A DNA stretch of 64,000 nucleotides. Origin: Mycobacterium arosiense ATCC BAA-1401 = DSM 45069 (GTDB taxonomy: Bacteria > Actinomycetota > Actinomycetes > Mycobacteriales > Mycobacteriaceae). Shown here piece by piece: positions 1 through 8,051 of the stretch. The notes under the pieces are model-generated. The model was not told the origin of the DNA. It saw nothing but the letters and a program-made list of their open reading frames with translations, and ran no database searches. The stretch covers positions 1 through 64,000 of the forward strand of contig NZ_MVHG01000008.1 of NCBI RefSeq assembly GCF_002086125.1, given 5' to 3'. Positions within the stretch are counted from its first letter, which is position 1. Every line of letters begins with the position of its first letter. A program made the translations under genes and the position numbers.

Positions 1-182
1 ACCCGGCGGGGCGATCTCTTTTCTGTCGACCCGAGGGTCTGACTCCAACACGCCGCGAGACGGCTCGAGACGCCCCGCCCCACAAACCCCTAATTCAGCA
101 AGCTCCTAGCTGACTGGCAACCGATCAGCCTCGTCGGTCGGTTGGGCAATGGATCGCGATGATCGCCACGCTCTATGTCTAG

Positions 183-632
183 CTAATTTCCGCCAGCACG
201 TTCACATTGTTGTTGTGCGGCGCGCAGGATCGAGTCCGCGAGTACGAACGCGGGTTTGGCACGGTCGGCACCCTCGATGGGCAGGTTTGCGGCGTGGCGC
301 AGCACCATGAGGGCCAACGCGCTGTGCGTGGCGTAGGAGACGATCAGCAGGTTCGCGCAAGCATGCGCGCCCCTCACCGTCATGACGTGCTGGTGTTTGC
401 TTTCCCATCCCGGCCAGTTGAAATCGGGTGGTCGTTGCAGCGATGACCAGTTCACGTTGATCGAGGTGACATTGCCGAGCAGAGGCGTCAGGACCGCAAC
501 AAGCTCCGGCAATTCATTGGTGATGCGATCGGCACGCGGCCACCACGCGCCGTCGATGTCGCGGCCGAGTTCGCGAGCTACCGAGACCCGGATGGGGGTG
601 GATTGGCGTCGGGTCCTGACCGCGAAGCTCAT
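183..632 (-). CDS. DUF5994 family protein
   Basis: A 149-residue soluble protein that I recognise as a DUF5994-type actinobacterial protein. It has an Arg-rich N-terminus, a GAWWPR motif at about residues 28-33 and a conserved NVNWSSL stretch in the middle. There is no signal peptide or membrane segment. The family is common in mycobacteria, often in several paralogues, and has no established biochemical role. The gene stands alone here; the flanking sequence on both sides shows no other convincing gene. The family assignment is from memory of the motif pattern. Confidence 0.72.
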   Translation of the reverse strand: MSFAVRTRRQSTPIRVSVARELGRDIDGAWWPRADRITNELPELVAVLTPLLGNVTSINVNWSSLQRPPDFNWPGWESKHQHVMTVRGAHACANLLIVSYATHSALALMVLRHAANLPIEGADRAKPAFVLADSILRAAQQQCERAGGN

Positions 633-1094
633 CGCAGATACCGCAGCCGGCAGGTCGCGCGGTCGATCACGGCGCAGGCGCCCGCAAGAGTCGTCGGATT
701 CTTGTGTCGTGTACCGGCCGGGGTTGCATCACCCATGAACGGTTCCTTCGCGCTCGGCGTCGTCGGGCCACGGGGGCGGGACCGACGGAGGAATCACATT
801 GCCCGTGGATGTCATCCGCGCCGAACAGCGCAGTCGACCACCGCTGACAACGAACGGCTCGTTTGCGACGGTACGCCACCGCCGGGCCACTTTGGCGGCC
901 GGGTGACCACCGACGGCGCGCGAGCGCGGCACGGCTTGGCCGGGCGCATTTCGGGAATTCGCCCGCTTAGATGAACTTCGTGATCGCTGATCACACTGAA
1001 GCGTTGTGGTGCAACGGATTCGACGACCATTCTGGCGATCTACCCGTGGAGCGGGATGACGGGTAGGGTGGTCGCAACAGCGAGGATGGATTAC
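633..1094. other. Intergenic stretch without a recognisable gene
   Basis: About 460 bases between the DUF5994 gene and the small gene at 1095. Open frames exist on both strands but they are Arg/Pro-rich composition artefacts of high-GC DNA, with no recognisable motif. No clear operator or hairpin stood out. Confidence 0.5.
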
Positions 1095-1328
1095 ATGGCA
1101 ATAGAGGATTGGTGCGACGCGGTCGAGATCCACCCATCGCAGATCCGGGTCGGTGACATCATAGGCACGCGCCGGCCCACCGAACTGCGTCTGACGGTCA
1201 AGATGATCAGTGGTCCGCAGACTGGACTGGGGCAGTGGACATTTTTCAGCCGAGACGAGAGCGGTCAGCAGCGAACCAGTACGTTCGGAGAAGGCGAATT
1301 GGTTCGCAGGTACACCAAAGCCTCCTGA
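1095..1328 (+). CDS. Small hypothetical protein
   Basis: A 77-residue protein of unknown family. The composition is balanced and protein-like, with a segment reading HPSQIRVGDIIGTRRP and a later GLGQWTFFSRDESG stretch, suggesting a small beta-rich fold. Start chosen at the ATG at 1095 because a GAGG element lies about 8 bases upstream; ATG codons at 1086 and 1056 are in frame and possible. No signal peptide, no membrane helix, no metal-binding motif. It stands alone, about 530 bases before cspA. I do not recognise a function. Confidence 0.55.
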   Translation: MAIEDWCDAVEIHPSQIRVGDIIGTRRPTELRLTVKMISGPQTGLGQWTFFSRDESGQQRTSTFGEGELVRRYTKAS

Positions 1329-1419
1329 CGTGCGATCAGCGACGCTGATTTGTAGAACCTTCGGTGTCGGGCCGATCGGAAAACGTCGGGTGCTCGACCG
1401 GTTTCGCGGAGGCTTCACC

Positions 1420-1438
1420 CGAAGCGACATGCTTCGGC
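1420..1438. repeat. Perfect 7-bp inverted repeat (hairpin)
   Basis: CCGAAGC at 1420-1426 and GCTTCGG at 1432-1438 are exact reverse complements separated by 5 bases; CACCC/GGGTG further out may extend the stem. It lies about 90 bases after the small gene ending at 1328. It could be a T-tract-free terminator or an RNA structure. Confidence 0.4.
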
Positions 1439-1812
1439 GCCTCGGGGTGAGAAAACAGGCTGGACTGGTCCATAGGTTGTCCTTCCGAATGAAGAGTTCG
1501 GCCGATACGCATTGTTACCTGGCGTCGGACGACGATCGAATCGCACGGCGGTCTCATTCGTGATTCGTTTGCGATTCGCGGTGACCGTAAGAACACGGTT
1601 CCTCTTCACTCTACAGGCCGTCGGCGTAGTTCAAGTGAGAAGCCGCCATGGCGTGCATTCCGCATCCAAAAAGGCGACTTCCTGGCAGGCTGGGCGTGCT
1701 CGTTCCGCCCGGTCACGGGCGCGGCCATCGTCTCGACCCATCGGCAAATGAATTAGCAAGCGAGAGAACTTTTTTCAGAAGCGGTTGGCCTCGTGCTACC
1801 CTGAGTACGCAT

Positions 1813-1831
1813 GGATGTGTTTGGTACATCC
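1813..1831 (+). repeat. Small stem-loop in the cspA leader
   Basis: GGATGT (1813-1818) and ACATCC (1826-1831) are reverse complements around a 7-base loop, 25 bases before the cspA start. Position suggests an mRNA hairpin upstream of the ribosome binding site (GAGAGAAG, 1841-1848). Function is inference. Confidence 0.35.
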
Positions 1832-1855
1832 GCATTCGATGAGAGAAGTAAGTAA

Positions 1856-2059
1856 ATGGCACAGGGAACTGTGAAATGGTTCAACGGTGAAAAGGGCTTC
1901 GGCTTCATCACCCCTGACGACGGCACGAAGGACCTCTTCGTCCACTACTCCGAGATCCAGGGAAACGGCTATCGCTCGCTCGACGAGAACCAACGGGTTC
2001 AGTTCGAGATTGAGCAAGGAGCCAAAGGACCCCAGGCGGTAGGAGTCAGTTCCGTCTAA
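1856..2059 (+). CDS. cspA: Cold-shock protein (CSD, RNA chaperone)
   Basis: A 67-residue single-domain cold-shock protein, the normal length for the family. The RNA-binding motifs RNP1 (KGFGFI, near residues 13-18) and RNP2 (LFVHYS, near 27-32) are intact in the five-stranded OB fold, so it should bind single-stranded RNA and act as an RNA chaperone in the cytoplasm. ATG at 1856 is preceded by GAGAGAAG. A purine-rich leader and a small hairpin precede it. It is monocistronic: the next gene begins 133 bases downstream after its own spacer. The family is certain; the exact paralogue letter is not. Confidence 0.9.
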   Translation: MAQGTVKWFNGEKGFGFITPDDGTKDLFVHYSEIQGNGYRSLDENQRVQFEIEQGAKGPQAVGVSSV

Positions 2060-2192
2060 GAAATTCACCAACGTCACGGTGGGCTGGTGCGGTCGCTTCG
2101 TACCAGCCCACTGGTGTCTTTCAGACCTCGCCGATTGCGACAACACCCGGCGCCTAACCCGATCCGGACCGGCCAACCGGGATAATGACCGC

Positions 2193-2891
2193 ATGCGTCT
2201 CGCATGGGTGCTGCGATTGACCATTGCGGTGTCGCTGGTCTCGGCGGGCGGCACACCCACCGCCCGGGCCAGCCCGGACGTCCCGCCGGTCAGCGACGCC
2301 GCGCGAGCGGCCGGCTTCGTGGATATCCGCAGCGTCGTTCCCGACGCGGTGCTCGACCTGCGCTACGCGACAACCAACAATTTCACCCATACGCAGCTCT
2401 ATCCCTCCGACGCCAGATGCCTTGTGCACCAATCGATGACCCCCGGGCTGGTCGCTGCGGCCGGCGCCCTGCGGCCGCAGGGTCACCTGCTGGTGTTCTG
2501 GGACTGCTATCGCCCGCATGACGTTCAGGTCAAGATGTTCAACCTGGTCCCCAACCCGGCGTGGGTGGCCCGCCCGGGCCCGTTCGCACACAGCCACGAG
2601 TCGGGGCGCTCGGTCGACGTGACGTTCAGCACCGCGCAGCAGCCCTGCTCGTCGGGGCTGCATGCCGCCGGGCTTTGCCTGGCGGACATGGGCACGGATT
2701 TCGACGACTTCACCCCTCGGGCAACTGCTTTCAACACCCAGGGCATCAGTGCCGACGCTGTCGCGAACCGGGCCGCGCTGCGAAACGCCATGAACTACGG
2801 CGGGTTGAAAGTGTATTCGGGGGAATGGTGGCATTTTGACGGCCCGGGAGCCGGTGCCGACCAATCGATTCTGAACGTTCCTATCGATTAG
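2193..2891 (+). CDS. D-alanyl-D-alanine dipeptidase (VanX/DdpX type, M15D), secreted
   Basis: A 232-residue protein. Start set at ATG 2193 because it gives a clean signal peptide (MRLAWVLRLTIAVSLVSAGG then TPTARAS), so the enzyme should act outside the membrane. Zinc-peptidase residues of the M15D family are visible: H135 and D142 in SHESGRSVD, and E211 with H214 in EWWHFD; an Arg at 107 in CYRPHD matches the conserved substrate-binding Arg. VanX-family enzymes hydrolyse D-Ala-D-Ala. In a mycobacterium without a vancomycin cluster it probably recycles peptidoglycan dipeptide. Two Cys pairs may form disulfides. No vanH/vanA-type partner is nearby. Confidence 0.85.
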   Translation: MRLAWVLRLTIAVSLVSAGGTPTARASPDVPPVSDAARAAGFVDIRSVVPDAVLDLRYATTNNFTHTQLYPSDARCLVHQSMTPGLVAAAGALRPQGHLLVFWDCYRPHDVQVKMFNLVPNPAWVARPGPFAHSHESGRSVDVTFSTAQQPCSSGLHAAGLCLADMGTDFDDFTPRATAFNTQGISADAVANRAALRNAMNYGGLKVYSGEWWHFDGPGAGADQSILNVPID

Positions 2892-2893
2892 AC

Positions 2894-2912
2894 TGTCTCA
2901 ATATCTGAGACA
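2894..2912. promoter_or_regulatory. Perfect palindrome TGTCTCA-N5-TGAGACA
   Basis: Seven-base arms at 2894-2900 and 2906-2912 around ATATC, beginning just after the dipeptidase stop and 65 bases upstream of the methyltransferase start. The low GC of the arms and absence of a following T-run make an operator (TetR-like architecture) more likely than a terminator, but either is possible. Confidence 0.5.
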
Positions 2913-2976
2913 GAGATTTCATAGTGTGATAAGTACGCGTAGTCTTCCGGACGAGCGAGGGGCAGGGAAGGCCACA

Positions 2977-3789
2977 ATGGACGACGGACGCCGCGCGACC
3001 TACACGCACGGACACCACGAGTCGGTGTTGCGCTCCCACCGGCGACGCACCGCCGAGGATTCCGCGGCGTACCTGCTGCCGCACCTGAAAGCGGGGCTCG
3101 CCGTGCTCGACGTAGGTTGCGGGCCCGGCACCATCACCGCCGACCTGGCCGCGCGGGTCGCTCCCGGGCAGGTCACCGCCGTCGATCAGGTCGCCGATGT
3201 GCTCAGCGTGGCCCGCGCCGAAGTCGAGCGACGGAATCTGACCAACGTCTCGTTGGGGATCGCCGACGCGCACAACCTGGACTTTCCCGACAACACCTTC
3301 GATGTGGTCCACGCGCACCAGGTGTTACAGCACGTCGCCGATCCGGTGGCGGCCCTGCGCGAGATGCGACGGGTGTGCGCGCCGGGCGGCGTCGTGGCGG
3401 CCCGCGACGCCGACTACTCGGGTTTCGTCTGGTACCCCGAGCTGCCGGCGCTCGACCTGTGGCGCGACCTCTACCAGCGCGTCGCGCGCGCCAACCGCGG
3501 CGAACCGGACGCGGGCCGGCGCCTGCTGTCGTGGGCACAGCAGGCGGGATTCGCCGGCATCACGCCCACCGGCAGCCTGTGGTGCTATGCCACGCCCGCG
3601 ACACGCGACTGGTGGGGCGGGACGTGGGCCGACCGAATCCTGCACTCCACCGTGGCCCGCGACCTGCGCAGCCTCAAGCTTGCCACCGCCGAGCAGCTCG
3701 AAGAGATCTCCGCCGCGTGGCGAGAATGGGCCGCCGCCCCGGACGGTTGGATTGCCATCCCGCACGGCGAAATCATCTGCCGCGCATAG
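2977..3789 (+). CDS. Class I SAM-dependent methyltransferase
   Basis: A 270-residue class I methyltransferase. The glycine-rich motif I reads VLDVGCGPGTITADLA around residues 45-60, followed by an acidic residue (VDQV) for the ribose and the DNTFDVVHAHQVLQH motif typical of the UbiE/Methyltransf_11 group. Start set at ATG 2977 with GGGAAG at 2965-2970; an upstream GTG at 2926 would add 17 residues containing the promoter region. The substrate cannot be read from sequence. The palindrome at 2894-2912 may control it. Confidence 0.82.
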   Translation: MDDGRRATYTHGHHESVLRSHRRRTAEDSAAYLLPHLKAGLAVLDVGCGPGTITADLAARVAPGQVTAVDQVADVLSVARAEVERRNLTNVSLGIADAHNLDFPDNTFDVVHAHQVLQHVADPVAALREMRRVCAPGGVVAARDADYSGFVWYPELPALDLWRDLYQRVARANRGEPDAGRRLLSWAQQAGFAGITPTGSLWCYATPATRDWWGGTWADRILHSTVARDLRSLKLATAEQLEEISAAWREWAAAPDGWIAIPHGEIICRA

Positions 3790-3792
3790 CAT

Positions 3793-3965
3793 TCAGTCGA
3801 GCAAGGCGTGCACCGTCCCGGGCAGGCGGGGATGCGGGGTGGCGGTCTTGGCCAAAAGCACCACGTTGGCGCCCCGCCGCGCCGCGCCGATTCCGATCGC
3901 GAGCCCGATCCCGCGGCCGCCGCCGGAGATCACGACGGCCCGATCGGCGAGCGTTTGTCTGCCAT
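3793..3965 (-). pseudogene. Truncated, frameshifted short-chain dehydrogenase remnant
   Basis: On the minus strand a strong ribosome site AAAGGAG is followed by ATG GCA GAC AAA (start at 3965), but this frame stops after about 11 codons. The next frame carries an unmistakable SDR N-terminus: LADRAVVISGGGRGIGLAIG, then a stretch ending VLLAKTATPHPRLPG, as in the hydroxysteroid-dehydrogenase-like-2 type SDRs. It ends at a stop after roughly 55 codons, before the catalytic YxxxK. A frameshift of one or two bases just after codon 4 separates start and body, and the C-terminal four fifths are missing. I read this as a decayed gene left between the methyltransferase and the mutase operon. Confidence 0.7.
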
Positions 3966-4034
3966 GGGTCTCCTTTGGCCTGGTCAGGCGTGTGGTATTG
4001 GCATTCTCTTTTTTTGCAAGTACGTTATTCACCG

Positions 4035-5612
4035 ATGGATAATACGGCCCACACTCCGTCTGGTATTCCGCTGCGGCCCGTCTACGGGCCGGGGGACGTG
4101 CGCGCGGAGCCTCCGCAACCGGGCGAGTTTCCCTTCACCCGGGGTAACTTCGCGTCCGGCTACCGCGGGAAGCTCTGGACCTTCCGGCAGTACTCCGGGT
4201 TCGGCACCGCCGAGGAATCGAATCGTCGCTATCGCTATCTGCTCGAGCAGGGCGGGACGGGGCTGTCGGTGGCGCTGGATCTGCCCACGCAGTGTGGGTA
4301 CGACTCCGACGACCCGGAGTTCGGCGAGGAGGTCGGCCGGGTCGGCGTCGCGGTGGACACCCTGGCCGACTTCGAGGTCCTGTTCGACGGCATCCCGCTG
4401 GACAAGCTCAGCACGAGCATGACGATCAACGGCACGGCGGCGATCCTGCTGGCGTTCTACGTCGCCGCCGCCGAGAAAAAGGGCATTCCGCGGGCCAAGC
4501 TCACCGGAACCATCCAGAACGACATCCTCAAGGAGTACGCGTCGCGCGGAACCTGGATCTGGCCGCCAGAGCCGTCGCTGCGACTGATCGCCGACACCAT
4601 CGAGTTCTGCGCGGCCGAGGTGCCGCGGTTCAACGCGATCTCGGTGGCTGGGGCGCACTTCCGCGACGCCGGAGCCAACGCCGTACAGGAGATGGCGTTC
4701 ACCCTGGCCGACGGCGTGACCTATTGCGACACCGTGGTCGAGCGCGGCCGCATGACCATCGACCAGTTCGCGCCGCAGATCTCGTTCTTCTTCTACACCC
4801 ACGGCGACTTCTTCGAGGAGATTGCCAAATACCGTGCGGGACGGCGCCGTTGGGCGACCATCGTGCAGGAGCGCTACGGGGCGACGACGGCCAAGGCGGC
4901 GATGTTCCGCTTCGGTTGCGTCTGTGGCGGCGCGTCGCTGTACGCGCCGCAGGCCCACAACAACATTGTCCGGGTTGCCTACGAGGCGATGGCCGCGGTC
5001 CTGGGCGGTGTCCAGTCCATGTTCACCGCCGCCTGGGACGAGCCGTTCGCCCTGCCCACGGAGGAAACCACGACCCTGGCGCTGCGCACCCAGCAGATCC
5101 TGGCGCACGAGACCGGAGTGGCCAGCGTCGCCGACCCGTTGGGCGGGTCCTACTTCGTCGAGGCGCTCACCGATGCCACCGAAGAGCGCATCATCGAGAT
5201 CATGTCGGACCTCGAGCGGCACGGCGGCATGGTCCAGGCCATCGAAGACGGTTACCTGCAGGGCCTGATCGCCGACGAGGCGTTCAAGCTGCACCAGGAC
5301 GTCGAAGCCGGCACCCGACCGGTCGTCGGGGTCAATCGGTTCGTGACCGAGGAGCCCGAACACGACGTCGTCACCTATGAACTCGACGCCGAGGGGCGCG
5401 ATCTGCAACTCAAGCGGCTGTCCAAGGTAAAGGCCGAAAGGGATTCGGCCGCAGTGAAATTCACGTTGGCCGCCCTGTCGCGGTCGGCCGAGGGAGACGA
5501 CAACCTGATGCACAGACTGATTGACTGCGCCAATGCGTACTGCACGGTCGGGGAAATGGTCTCCGCGCTCAAGGCGGTCTGGGGCGAGTTTCAGCAACCG
5601 GTGGTGTTCTGA
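4035..5612 (+). CDS. Coenzyme-B12-dependent acyl-CoA mutase, large (substrate-binding) subunit
   Basis: A 525-residue TIM-barrel subunit of the methylmalonyl-CoA mutase superfamily, of the two-subunit type used by isobutyryl-CoA and 2-hydroxyisobutyryl-CoA mutases. Conserved blocks include FRQYSGFGTAEESN, LDLPTQCGYDSD and LTGTIQNDILKEY. By remembered alignment to methylmalonyl-CoA mutase, residue Y53 occupies the Tyr89 position and Q248 (FAPQISFF) the Arg207 carboxylate-binding position, so methylmalonyl-CoA is unlikely as substrate. The catalytic His244 site (normally LRTH or LRFH) reads FRFGC, and SLHT reads SMFT. Start is ATG 4035. The gene overlaps the B12 subunit by one base, and meaB lies at 19508. 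Substrate unknown. Confidence 0.85.
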   Translation: MDNTAHTPSGIPLRPVYGPGDVRAEPPQPGEFPFTRGNFASGYRGKLWTFRQYSGFGTAEESNRRYRYLLEQGGTGLSVALDLPTQCGYDSDDPEFGEEVGRVGVAVDTLADFEVLFDGIPLDKLSTSMTINGTAAILLAFYVAAAEKKGIPRAKLTGTIQNDILKEYASRGTWIWPPEPSLRLIADTIEFCAAEVPRFNAISVAGAHFRDAGANAVQEMAFTLADGVTYCDTVVERGRMTIDQFAPQISFFFYTHGDFFEEIAKYRAGRRRWATIVQERYGATTAKAAMFRFGCVCGGASLYAPQAHNNIVRVAYEAMAAVLGGVQSMFTAAWDEPFALPTEETTTLALRTQQILAHETGVASVADPLGGSYFVEALTDATEERIIEIMSDLERHGGMVQAIEDGYLQGLIADEAFKLHQDVEAGTRPVVGVNRFVTEEPEHDVVTYELDAEGRDLQLKRLSKVKAERDSAAVKFTLAALSRSAEGDDNLMHRLIDCANAYCTVGEMVSALKAVWGEFQQPVVF

Positions 5613-6052
5613 TGACGGCGCGCATTCTGGTCGCCAAACCCGGCCTGGACGGACACGACCGCGGCGCCAAGATCGTCGCTCGCACCCTGCGGGACGCCGG
5701 TTTCGAGGTCATCTACACCGGCATTCGGCAGCGCATCGAAGACATCGCGTCCATCGCCGTCCAGGAAGACGTCGCCGTCGTCGGCCTGAGCATCCTGTCG
5801 GGTGCGCACCTGGCGCTGACCGCGCGCACCATCGGAGCGTTGCGCGCCGCCGACGCCGCTGACATCGCCGTCGTCGTCGGCGGGACGATCCCGCATGCCG
5901 ATGTACCCAAGCTGTTATCTGCCGGTGCGGCAGCGGTATTCCCCACCGGGACACCGCTGGAGAATCTGGTGCGAGAGATCCGCAAACTGACCGGCACGGC
6001 GGAAGCCGAACCGAAGGAACCAGCCGTGGAGGAACCGTGCGCGTCGGAGTAA
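5612..6052 (+). CDS. Cobalamin-binding small subunit of the acyl-CoA mutase
   Basis: A 146-residue B12-binding domain. The base-off/His-on signature is intact: D13-x-H15-x-x-G18 in KPGLDGHDRGAK, S60-x-L62 in GLSILSG and the GG at 90-91 in VVGGTIP. It should supply adenosylcobalamin to the large subunit encoded immediately upstream, with which it shares the A of TGATG, implying translational coupling and fixed stoichiometry. The last 20 residues are acidic and Glu/Pro-rich, longer than in minimal B12 subunits. The reaction partner, not this subunit, determines substrate. Confidence 0.9.
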   Translation: MTARILVAKPGLDGHDRGAKIVARTLRDAGFEVIYTGIRQRIEDIASIAVQEDVAVVGLSILSGAHLALTARTIGALRAADAADIAVVVGGTIPHADVPKLLSAGAAAVFPTGTPLENLVREIRKLTGTAEAEPKEPAVEEPCASE

Positions 6053-6993
6053 TGATCGGCGCCGAGCGTGGCGATATGGCCCGCAAGGTGGACAAGCTGA
6101 CGGCCGACATCGAATGGGCCGAATCCGCAGGCCTGGACACCGCGTGGATGCCGCAGGTGCCCAACGACTTCGACTGCTTGACCATGGTGTCGCTCATGGC
6201 AGAGCACAGTTCGCGCATCGAGCTGGGCACCGCCGTGGTGCCGTTGCAGGCTCAACACCCCATCGCCCTTGCCCGTCAGGCGCTCTCGACGCACGCGGTG
6301 GCGCGCGGCCGGCTTGCCCTGGGTGTCGGGCCGTCGCACCACTGGATCATCCGCGACATGCTGGGCTTGCCGTACGAGAAGCCGGCCGCCTACACCCGCG
6401 ACTACCTGCAGGTGCTCAACGCGGCCGTCGCCGGCCCGGGATCGGTCGATGTCGAGAACGATTCGTTCACCGTGCACAACCCGTTGGCGATCGGGGCCGA
6501 CAGCCCGATGCCGATACTCGTCGCCGCGCTGGGGCCGGTGATGCTGCAGATCGCCGGTGAACTCGCTGATGGCACCGTGCTGTGGATGGCCGACGAGCGC
6601 GCGATCGGTGACCACATCGCGCCGAAGATCACCAAGGCCGCCGCCGACGCCGGGCGCCCCGCGCCGCGGATCATCGCCGGGATCCCGGTATGCCTGTGTG
6701 CGCCTGGGCGAGTCGACGAAGCCAAGGAGCGGGCCAACCGAATCCTGGGTGAGGCCGAGGTGTCGCCCAACTACCAGCGCCTGCTCGACCGCGGCGATGC
6801 CCGCGATGTTGGTGACCTATGCGCCGCCGGCGACGAGGACGCCATCCTGGCCCGGATGCGCCGGTTCGCCGATGCGGGCGTGACCGATCTGTCGGTGCGG
6901 CTGTTGCCCATCGGCGACAACCGCGACGAGCTGGTCGCTTCCAAGCGCCGCACCCGCGAAATGATCGCCTCACTTGCAGCGGAATTGCATTGA
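6037..6993 (+). CDS. LLM-class F420-dependent oxidoreductase
   Basis: A 318-residue luciferase-like TIM barrel, probably using F420 as is common in mycobacteria (resembles the MSMEG_4879-type subgroup from memory). Typical strands are visible: GLDTAWMPQV, RIELGTAVVPLQ, and RLALGVGPSHHWI. The GTG start at 6037 lies inside the end of the B12 subunit (16-bp overlap) and the stop overlaps the next gene, so it is co-translated with the mutase. It may reduce or oxidise an acyl-CoA-derived or ketone intermediate of that pathway. Cofactor and substrate are inferred only from family. Confidence 0.8.
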   Translation: MRVGVMIGAERGDMARKVDKLTADIEWAESAGLDTAWMPQVPNDFDCLTMVSLMAEHSSRIELGTAVVPLQAQHPIALARQALSTHAVARGRLALGVGPSHHWIIRDMLGLPYEKPAAYTRDYLQVLNAAVAGPGSVDVENDSFTVHNPLAIGADSPMPILVAALGPVMLQIAGELADGTVLWMADERAIGDHIAPKITKAAADAGRPAPRIIAGIPVCLCAPGRVDEAKERANRILGEAEVSPNYQRLLDRGDARDVGDLCAAGDEDAILARMRRFADAGVTDLSVRLLPIGDNRDELVASKRRTREMIASLAAELH

Positions 6994-8027
6994 CCCCCAA
7001 CAACACCGGGCCGCTGGCGGGGATACGCATCCTCGAGGTCGGCACCATGCTGGCGGGCCCGTATGCTACCATGCTGCTCGCCGACCTCGGTGCCGACGTC
7101 ACCAAGATCGAACCCGTCGGCGGCGAGATCTCCCGCAGCGTCGGCGCCACCTACTTCGCCAGCCTCAACCGCAACAAATCCAGCGTCACGCTGGACCTGA
7201 ATTCCGATGCGGGACAACAGCGTTTGGGTGAATTGGCCGCCGAATCGCACGCGCTGCTGGTGAACCTGAAGCCCTCGGCGATCCGCCGGCTGGGCCTGAC
7301 CTACGACGAGTTGCGCCGGCACAACGAGACGATCGTCTGCGTGGCGATCACCGGCTTCGGGCTGTACGGCGGCGACGATCCGGCGTTCGACTACGTGGTG
7401 CAGGCGGGCGTCGGTACCGCCGCCCTGACCGGCGACCCGGACGGGCCGCCGACGCTGCCCGGCTACTCCTCGGCCGACAACTCAACCGGAATGACCGCGG
7501 CGTTGGGGCTGTTGGCCAAGATCATCTCCGGCACCGGCGGCCAAGTGGATGTGTCGCTGCGCGACGTCATGCTGTCCCAGCTGAACTACCACGCGTCGGC
7601 CTATCTCAACGGCGGTGTCGAACCGCAGCGCCGCCCCTACGGCGCGCACTCGTATTACGTTCCGGCGCAACTGTTTCCCACCGCAGACGGGTATCTGGCG
7701 CTGTTCATCACGCACGACGGATTCTGGAAGTCGTTCGCCGCGGAAGCGGGCATCGGGGGTTTCGAAACGATGGCCGAGCGAGTCGCCCGACGCGACGAGG
7801 TGCTGGCCATCGTCACGGCGATGCTCGCCACCGACAGCGCGGTCGCCTGGGAGCGGCGCCTGCGGCCGCTGGGGGTACCGGCGGCCGCGGTCCGGACCTT
7901 GCCCGAGGCGCTCGAAGCCACGCCGGAGGTGGTGGTGACGGCGGGCGAATTCCGCTTGGTGGGAAGCCCCATCCACGTCTCTGGTTATAAGCCCGAGTAC
8001 CGGCCGCCGCCGGAGTTGAGCCGGTAG
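6990..8027 (+). CDS. CaiB/BaiF family (class III) CoA transferase
   Basis: A 345-residue CoA transferase. N-terminal blocks (LAGIRILEVGTMLAGPYA; ADLGADVTKIEPVGG) are classical. D163 in SSADNSTGM occupies the position of the catalytic Asp that forms the aspartyl-CoA anhydride. Start is TTG 6990, overlapping the LLM stop by 4 bases (TTGA); no better in-frame start exists before the conserved first strand. It would move CoA between acids, feeding or completing the mutase pathway encoded just upstream. It is slightly short for the family (about 400) but no block is missing. Confidence 0.84.
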   Translation: MTPNNTGPLAGIRILEVGTMLAGPYATMLLADLGADVTKIEPVGGEISRSVGATYFASLNRNKSSVTLDLNSDAGQQRLGELAAESHALLVNLKPSAIRRLGLTYDELRRHNETIVCVAITGFGLYGGDDPAFDYVVQAGVGTAALTGDPDGPPTLPGYSSADNSTGMTAALGLLAKIISGTGGQVDVSLRDVMLSQLNYHASAYLNGGVEPQRRPYGAHSYYVPAQLFPTADGYLALFITHDGFWKSFAAEAGIGGFETMAERVARRDEVLAIVTAMLATDSAVAWERRLRPLGVPAAAVRTLPEALEATPEVVVTAGEFRLVGSPIHVSGYKPEYRPPPELSR

Positions 8028-8051
8028 GCACCTTCGCGGTCAAGCTTCGGA

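Larger units (their letters stand above)
1329..1855. other. Long intergenic region upstream of cspA
   Basis: About 530 bases without a convincing gene. It holds a perfect 7-bp hairpin (1420-1438) and, at its right end, the leader of the cold-shock gene. Cold-shock genes commonly have long structured 5' leaders, so part of this stretch may be transcribed. Confidence 0.4.

Noticed and set aside
729..1430. 233-codon minus-strand frame upstream of cspA
   Set aside because: Low-complexity Arg/Pro/Ser composition, no motif, and it overlaps the better small gene at 1095.
3994..4008. Sixth GAGAAT-type operator upstream of the mutase
   Set aside because: Only the right half-site ATTCTC is present; the left half matches 3 of 6 bases, so I do not count it as a site.
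3117..4034. Long in-frame upstream extension of the mutase reading frame
   Set aside because: The extension overlaps the methyltransferase in another frame and is Arg/Pro-rich without family similarity; the mutase starts naturally at ATG 4035.
4029..5597. 522-codon open frame antisense to the mutase
   Set aside because: It mirrors the codon structure of a GC-rich gene; no motif, low hydrophobic pattern and no ribosome site.
4035..5612. Calling the mutase methylmalonyl-CoA mutase
   Set aside because: The carboxylate-binding Arg is Gln and other active-site residues differ, so the usual propionate-pathway role is not supported.
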